DNA of 15,196 bases. It comes from JBBDIM01 sp040880405 (lineage in GTDB: Bacteria; Planctomycetota; Planctomycetia; Pirellulales; Pirellulaceae). Shown here one piece after another: positions 12,437-15,196 of the stretch. A program made the position numbers and the translations under genes. The stretch's first letter is position 1. Each line of letters begins with the position of its first letter. The notes below the pieces were generated by a model. That model saw nothing but the letters and a program-made list of their open reading frames with translations. It searched no databases and had not been told where the DNA came from. Where the stretch lies: assembly GCA_040880405.1 (NCBI GenBank), contig JBBDIM010000165.1:1-15196 (forward strand). The letters are read 5' to 3'.

Positions 12437-15115
12437 ATGGCCAAAAAGAAGGCTGCCAAGAAGGCTTCCACTTTATCCAAAATGGTGTATTACTTCGGAA
12501 AATCAAAGACCGAAGGCAAAGGGGTTGGCAAGGACATTCTCGGCGGCAAGGGTGTCAACCTGGCCGGTATGACGGCCATTGGCCTCCCGGTTCCTCCCGG
12601 CTTCACCATCACCACCGAGTGCTGTGCCCAGTACTACGAAGAGGGCAAGCAGCTTCCCAAGGGACTGATGGACGACGTGAAGACCCAGGTCGCCCAGCTC
12701 GAAAAAGAGCTGAAAAAGAAGTTCGGCGACGACAAAAACCCGCTCTTGGTCTCCGTTCGATCCGGTGCCGCGGTCTCGATGCCGGGCATGATGAACACCA
12801 TTTTGAACCTCGGTTTGACCGATCTTTCGGTGGTCGGCTTGGCCAACGCCACCGAGAACGAGCGGTTCGCCTACGATGCCTATCGCCGGTTGATCGACAT
12901 GTTCGGCGACGTGGTGATGGGGGTCGATCGCGAGCACTTCGAGGTCGCCTTCACCAAAATCCGTAAAAAGTACAACGCCGCCGCCGATACCGACGTACCG
13001 GCCGCCGGGCTGATCGAATTGTGCGACGAGTACAAGAAGATCTACCAAAAGTACACCAAGGAAGAGTTCCCCCAAGATCCCTATCTCCAACTGGAAAAGG
13101 CGATCGAGGCGGTCTTCGGTAGCTGGCACACTTCCCGGGCCGTCCGTTATCGCGAAGTGGAAGGCATCCGTGGCCTGTTGGGCACGGCGGTCAACGTCCA
13201 ATCGATGGTTTACGGCAACATGGGTGACGATTCCGGGACCGGGGTCGCCTTCACGCGGAATCCTTCGACCGGCGAGAACAAGTTCTACGGCGAGTTCCTG
13301 ATCAACGCTCAGGGCGAAGACGTCGTGGCGGGTATTCGGACACCGAAGCCGGTCTCCGAGATGTCGAAGTGGAACCGTGCCGTCTACAAGCAACTGATCG
13401 AAATCAAGGACACCTTGGAACAGCACTACAAGGATGTTCAGGACATCGAGTTCACCATCGAAAAGGGTGAACTGTTTATGCTGCAAACCCGCAACGGCAA
13501 GCGGACCGGTCCCGCCGCCGTCAAGATCGCCTGCGACATGGCGAAGGAAGGGCTGATTGACGAAAAAGAAGCCCTGATGCGGATTCCGGCCAACGACCTG
13601 ACCCAGTTGCTGCTGCCCAGTTTCACGGCGCAAGGCAAGGCTAACGCCGACGTCCTGACGCGTGGCCTTCCTGCTTCGCCGGGTGCCGCGGTGGGGGCGC
13701 TCGCCTTCACGGCCCAAGAGGCAGTGGATCGGACCCACGCCGGCGAAAAGGTCTTGCTGGTCCGCAAGGAAACCAGCCCCGAAGACATCGACGGCATGCA
13801 CTCGGCAGTCGGTATTCTGACCAGCACCGGCGGGATGACCAGTCACGCCGCGGTGGTCGCGCGGGGTTGGGGACGCTGCTGTGTCGCCGGGGCCGGTGAG
13901 ATTGAGATCGACGAGAAGGGTCGCAAGATCACCATCGGTGGTAAGGTCTTCAAGCAAAAGGACATCCTTTCGCTCGACGGTTCGACCGGCGAGGTGATGG
14001 TTGGCTCGATCGAGACCAGCTCGCCTAAACTCTCCGGAGATTTCGCCAAGGTCATGAAATGGGCCGACGAGCATCGCACCTTGGGTGTGCGAACCAACGC
14101 CGAGTCGGAAAAGGACTCCAAGCGGGCCCGTGAGTTCGGCGCGGAAGGCATCGGCCTGTGCCGCACTGAGCACATGTTCTTCGAGGGTGAGCGAATCATC
14201 TCCATGCGGGAAATGATTCTGGCCGAAACCGAAGAAGCCCGCCGCAAGGCATTGGCCAAGTTGTTGCCGTTCCAACGGGAAGACTTCGTCGGCATCTTCA
14301 CCGCGATGAAGGGCCTGCCAGTGACGGTTCGACTGCTCGATCCGCCGTTGCACGAATTCCTGCCGCACGATGCCAAGGGACAGTCCGAAGTGGCCAAAAT
14401 CCTCGGCATCACTCCGGCCAAGGTCAAGTCACGTGTTTCCCAGTTGCACGAATCCAACCCGATGCTCGGTCACCGTGGTTGTCGTCTCAGCGTGACCTAC
14501 CCGGAAATCCTCGAGATGCAGGTGACGGCGATCGTGGAAGCGATGATTCAGTGCAAGGGCAAGCGAATTGACGCCAAGCCGGAAATCATGATTCCGCTGG
14601 TCGGCACCGCCGCCGAACTTCGAATCCTGCGGGAAAAGACCGAGGAGACGATCGAGAAAGTCCGCGAGGCCAAAAACTATACCGGTGATCTCGATATCCT
14701 GATCGGCACGATGATCGAGATTCCTCGGGCCGCCCTGACCGCCGATGAAGTGGCCGAACACGCCGACTTCTTCAGCTTCGGGACCAACGACCTGACGCAG
14801 ATGACCTTCGGCTACAGCCGCGATGACGTCAACTCGTTCCTGCCGGACTACATCCGGTCGGAAATCCTGCCGGTCGATCCGTTCCAGTCGCTCGATGTCA
14901 GCGGTGTAGGCCAATTGGTCGACATGGGTGTCAAAAAAGGACGCTCGACCGATTCCAAGCTCAAGGTTGGCATCTGCGGTGAGCATGGTGGCGACCCCGC
15001 CTCCATCGCCTTCTGCCACGCCGTTGGCATGGACTACGTGAGCTGCTCGCCATTCCGCGTGCCGATCGCTCGACTCGCCGCCGCCCAAGCCGCGATTCAG
15101 GCTTCCAAGAAATAA
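12437..15115 (+). CDS. ppdK: Pyruvate, phosphate dikinase
   Basis: PPDK interconverts pyruvate, ATP and phosphate with PEP, AMP and pyrophosphate, serving glycolysis or gluconeogenesis. The protein has 892 residues, within the family range. The N-terminal ATP-grasp domain shows GKDILGGKGVNLAGM, GLPVPPGFTITTE, VRSGAAVSMPGMMNTILNLG, GVAFTRNPSTGE and FMLQTRNGKRTG. The swivelling domain has GGMTSHAAVVARGWGRCC with the phospho-accepting His470. The C-terminal PEP/pyruvate barrel has GIGLCRTEHMFF, GHRGCRL, FSFGTNDLTQMTFGYSRDD and GICGEHGGDP with the active-site Cys847. I chose ATG 12437 (AGAGAG upstream) over the in-frame ATG 12278, which lies before the promoter's -35 box and would add unrelated residues. 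The first residues, MAKKKAAKKASTLSK, are an unusual lysine/alanine tail. Confidence 0.97.
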   Translation: MAKKKAAKKASTLSKMVYYFGKSKTEGKGVGKDILGGKGVNLAGMTAIGLPVPPGFTITTECCAQYYEEGKQLPKGLMDDVKTQVAQLEKELKKKFGDDKNPLLVSVRSGAAVSMPGMMNTILNLGLTDLSVVGLANATENERFAYDAYRRLIDMFGDVVMGVDREHFEVAFTKIRKKYNAAADTDVPAAGLIELCDEYKKIYQKYTKEEFPQDPYLQLEKAIEAVFGSWHTSRAVRYREVEGIRGLLGTAVNVQSMVYGNMGDDSGTGVAFTRNPSTGENKFYGEFLINAQGEDVVAGIRTPKPVSEMSKWNRAVYKQLIEIKDTLEQHYKDVQDIEFTIEKGELFMLQTRNGKRTGPAAVKIACDMAKEGLIDEKEALMRIPANDLTQLLLPSFTAQGKANADVLTRGLPASPGAAVGALAFTAQEAVDRTHAGEKVLLVRKETSPEDIDGMHSAVGILTSTGGMTSHAAVVARGWGRCCVAGAGEIEIDEKGRKITIGGKVFKQKDILSLDGSTGEVMVGSIETSSPKLSGDFAKVMKWADEHRTLGVRTNAESEKDSKRAREFGAEGIGLCRTEHMFFEGERIISMREMILAETEEARRKALAKLLPFQREDFVGIFTAMKGLPVTVRLLDPPLHEFLPHDAKGQSEVAKILGITPAKVKSRVSQLHESNPMLGHRGCRLSVTYPEILEMQVTAIVEAMIQCKGKRIDAKPEIMIPLVGTAAELRILREKTEETIEKVREAKNYTGDLDILIGTMIEIPRAALTADEVAEHADFFSFGTNDLTQMTFGYSRDDVNSFLPDYIRSEILPVDPFQSLDVSGVGQLVDMGVKKGRSTDSKLKVGICGEHGGDPASIAFCHAVGMDYVSCSPFRVPIARLAAAQAAIQASKK

Positions 15116-15123
15116 CCGAGGCT

Positions 15124-15152
15124 GTGAAAAAGGGGTCAGGACTCTTTTTCAC
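15124..15152 (+). terminator. Hairpin just after ppdK, possible terminator
   Basis: GTGAAAAAG (15124-15132) pairs with CTTTTTCAC (15144-15152) around an 11-nt loop. It lies 8 nt after the stop codon, with T's within the right arm. It is AT-rich and overlaps a larger inverted repeat, so it may be a repeat element doing terminator duty. Confidence 0.5.
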
Positions 15153-15196
15153 AATACGTTCTCAAATGGAACACGTCTGATGAAAAAGAGTCCTGA
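15136..15196. repeat. 16-bp inverted repeat at the window edge (RAYT/REP-like box)
   Basis: TCAGGACTCTTTTTCA (15136-15151) is the exact reverse complement of 15181-15196, with a 29-nt spacer. The GGGTCAGGACTCTTTTTC type of box recurs, from recall, near REP-associated tyrosine transposase genes in many bacteria. The window ends inside it, so the full extent is unknown. Confidence 0.6.

Noticed and set aside
12503..14368. A 621-codon open frame antisense to ppdK
   Set aside because: It lies fully opposite a confident PPDK gene, has a low-complexity composition typical of the complement of GC-biased codons, and shows no domain. It is a codon-bias shadow.

Overview
This window most likely comes from a member of the Planctomycetota, probably a Pirellulales-like lineage. 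Three things point there. The left edge holds a cysteine-rich, YTV-repeat surface protein, a family characteristic of planctomycetes. The EF-Ts carries the CESAPVTQN sequence, which I recall from planctomycete EF-Ts proteins, in place of the usual TDFVARN motif. The intergenic DNA contains GC-rich palindromic repeats of a kind I associate with planctomycete genomes. The lineage call is inference from recall, not from a database search.

Left part (1-2345): a leftward gene for an exported Cys-rich YTV-repeat protein runs off the window. A 576-bp divergent spacer with several small dyads separates it from rightward rex (NADH/NAD+-sensing repressor). A tRNA-Gln(UUG) follows 36 nt after rex and is closed by a terminator-like hairpin with a perfect 20-bp stem. 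A gene-free, structured leader of about 390 nt precedes rpsB.

Translation and nucleotide block (2346-5801): rpsB (S2), tsf (EF-Ts), pyrH (UMP kinase) and frr (ribosome recycling factor) keep the classic bacterial order. A strong intrinsic terminator between tsf and pyrH, and a promoter candidate before pyrH, suggest at least two transcription units. A second strong terminator follows frr.

Middle (5802-11012): a membrane-anchored protein with two degenerate SurA/parvulin-like modules has its own good promoter and terminator. Next come a class I/II aminotransferase of the AlaC type and carA, the glutaminase subunit of carbamoyl-phosphate synthetase; carB is not in the window. The 415-bp region before carA holds a leftward intrinsic terminator preceded by a GNRA-capped hairpin with no obvious gene to serve. 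This is the best candidate for an undescribed small RNA here.

Right part (11013-15196): a 337-bp element has exact 35-bp inverted termini, each of which is itself a hairpin (REP-pair or MITE-like). A leftward CPBP intramembrane protease gene and rightward ppdK (pyruvate, phosphate dikinase) follow. The window ends inside another inverted repeat resembling RAYT/REP-type intergenic elements.

Most genes are housekeeping. The unusual material lies in the spacers at 519-1094, 9455-9869, 11013-11415 and 15117-15196, and in two divergent proteins, EF-Ts and the twin-parvulin protein.
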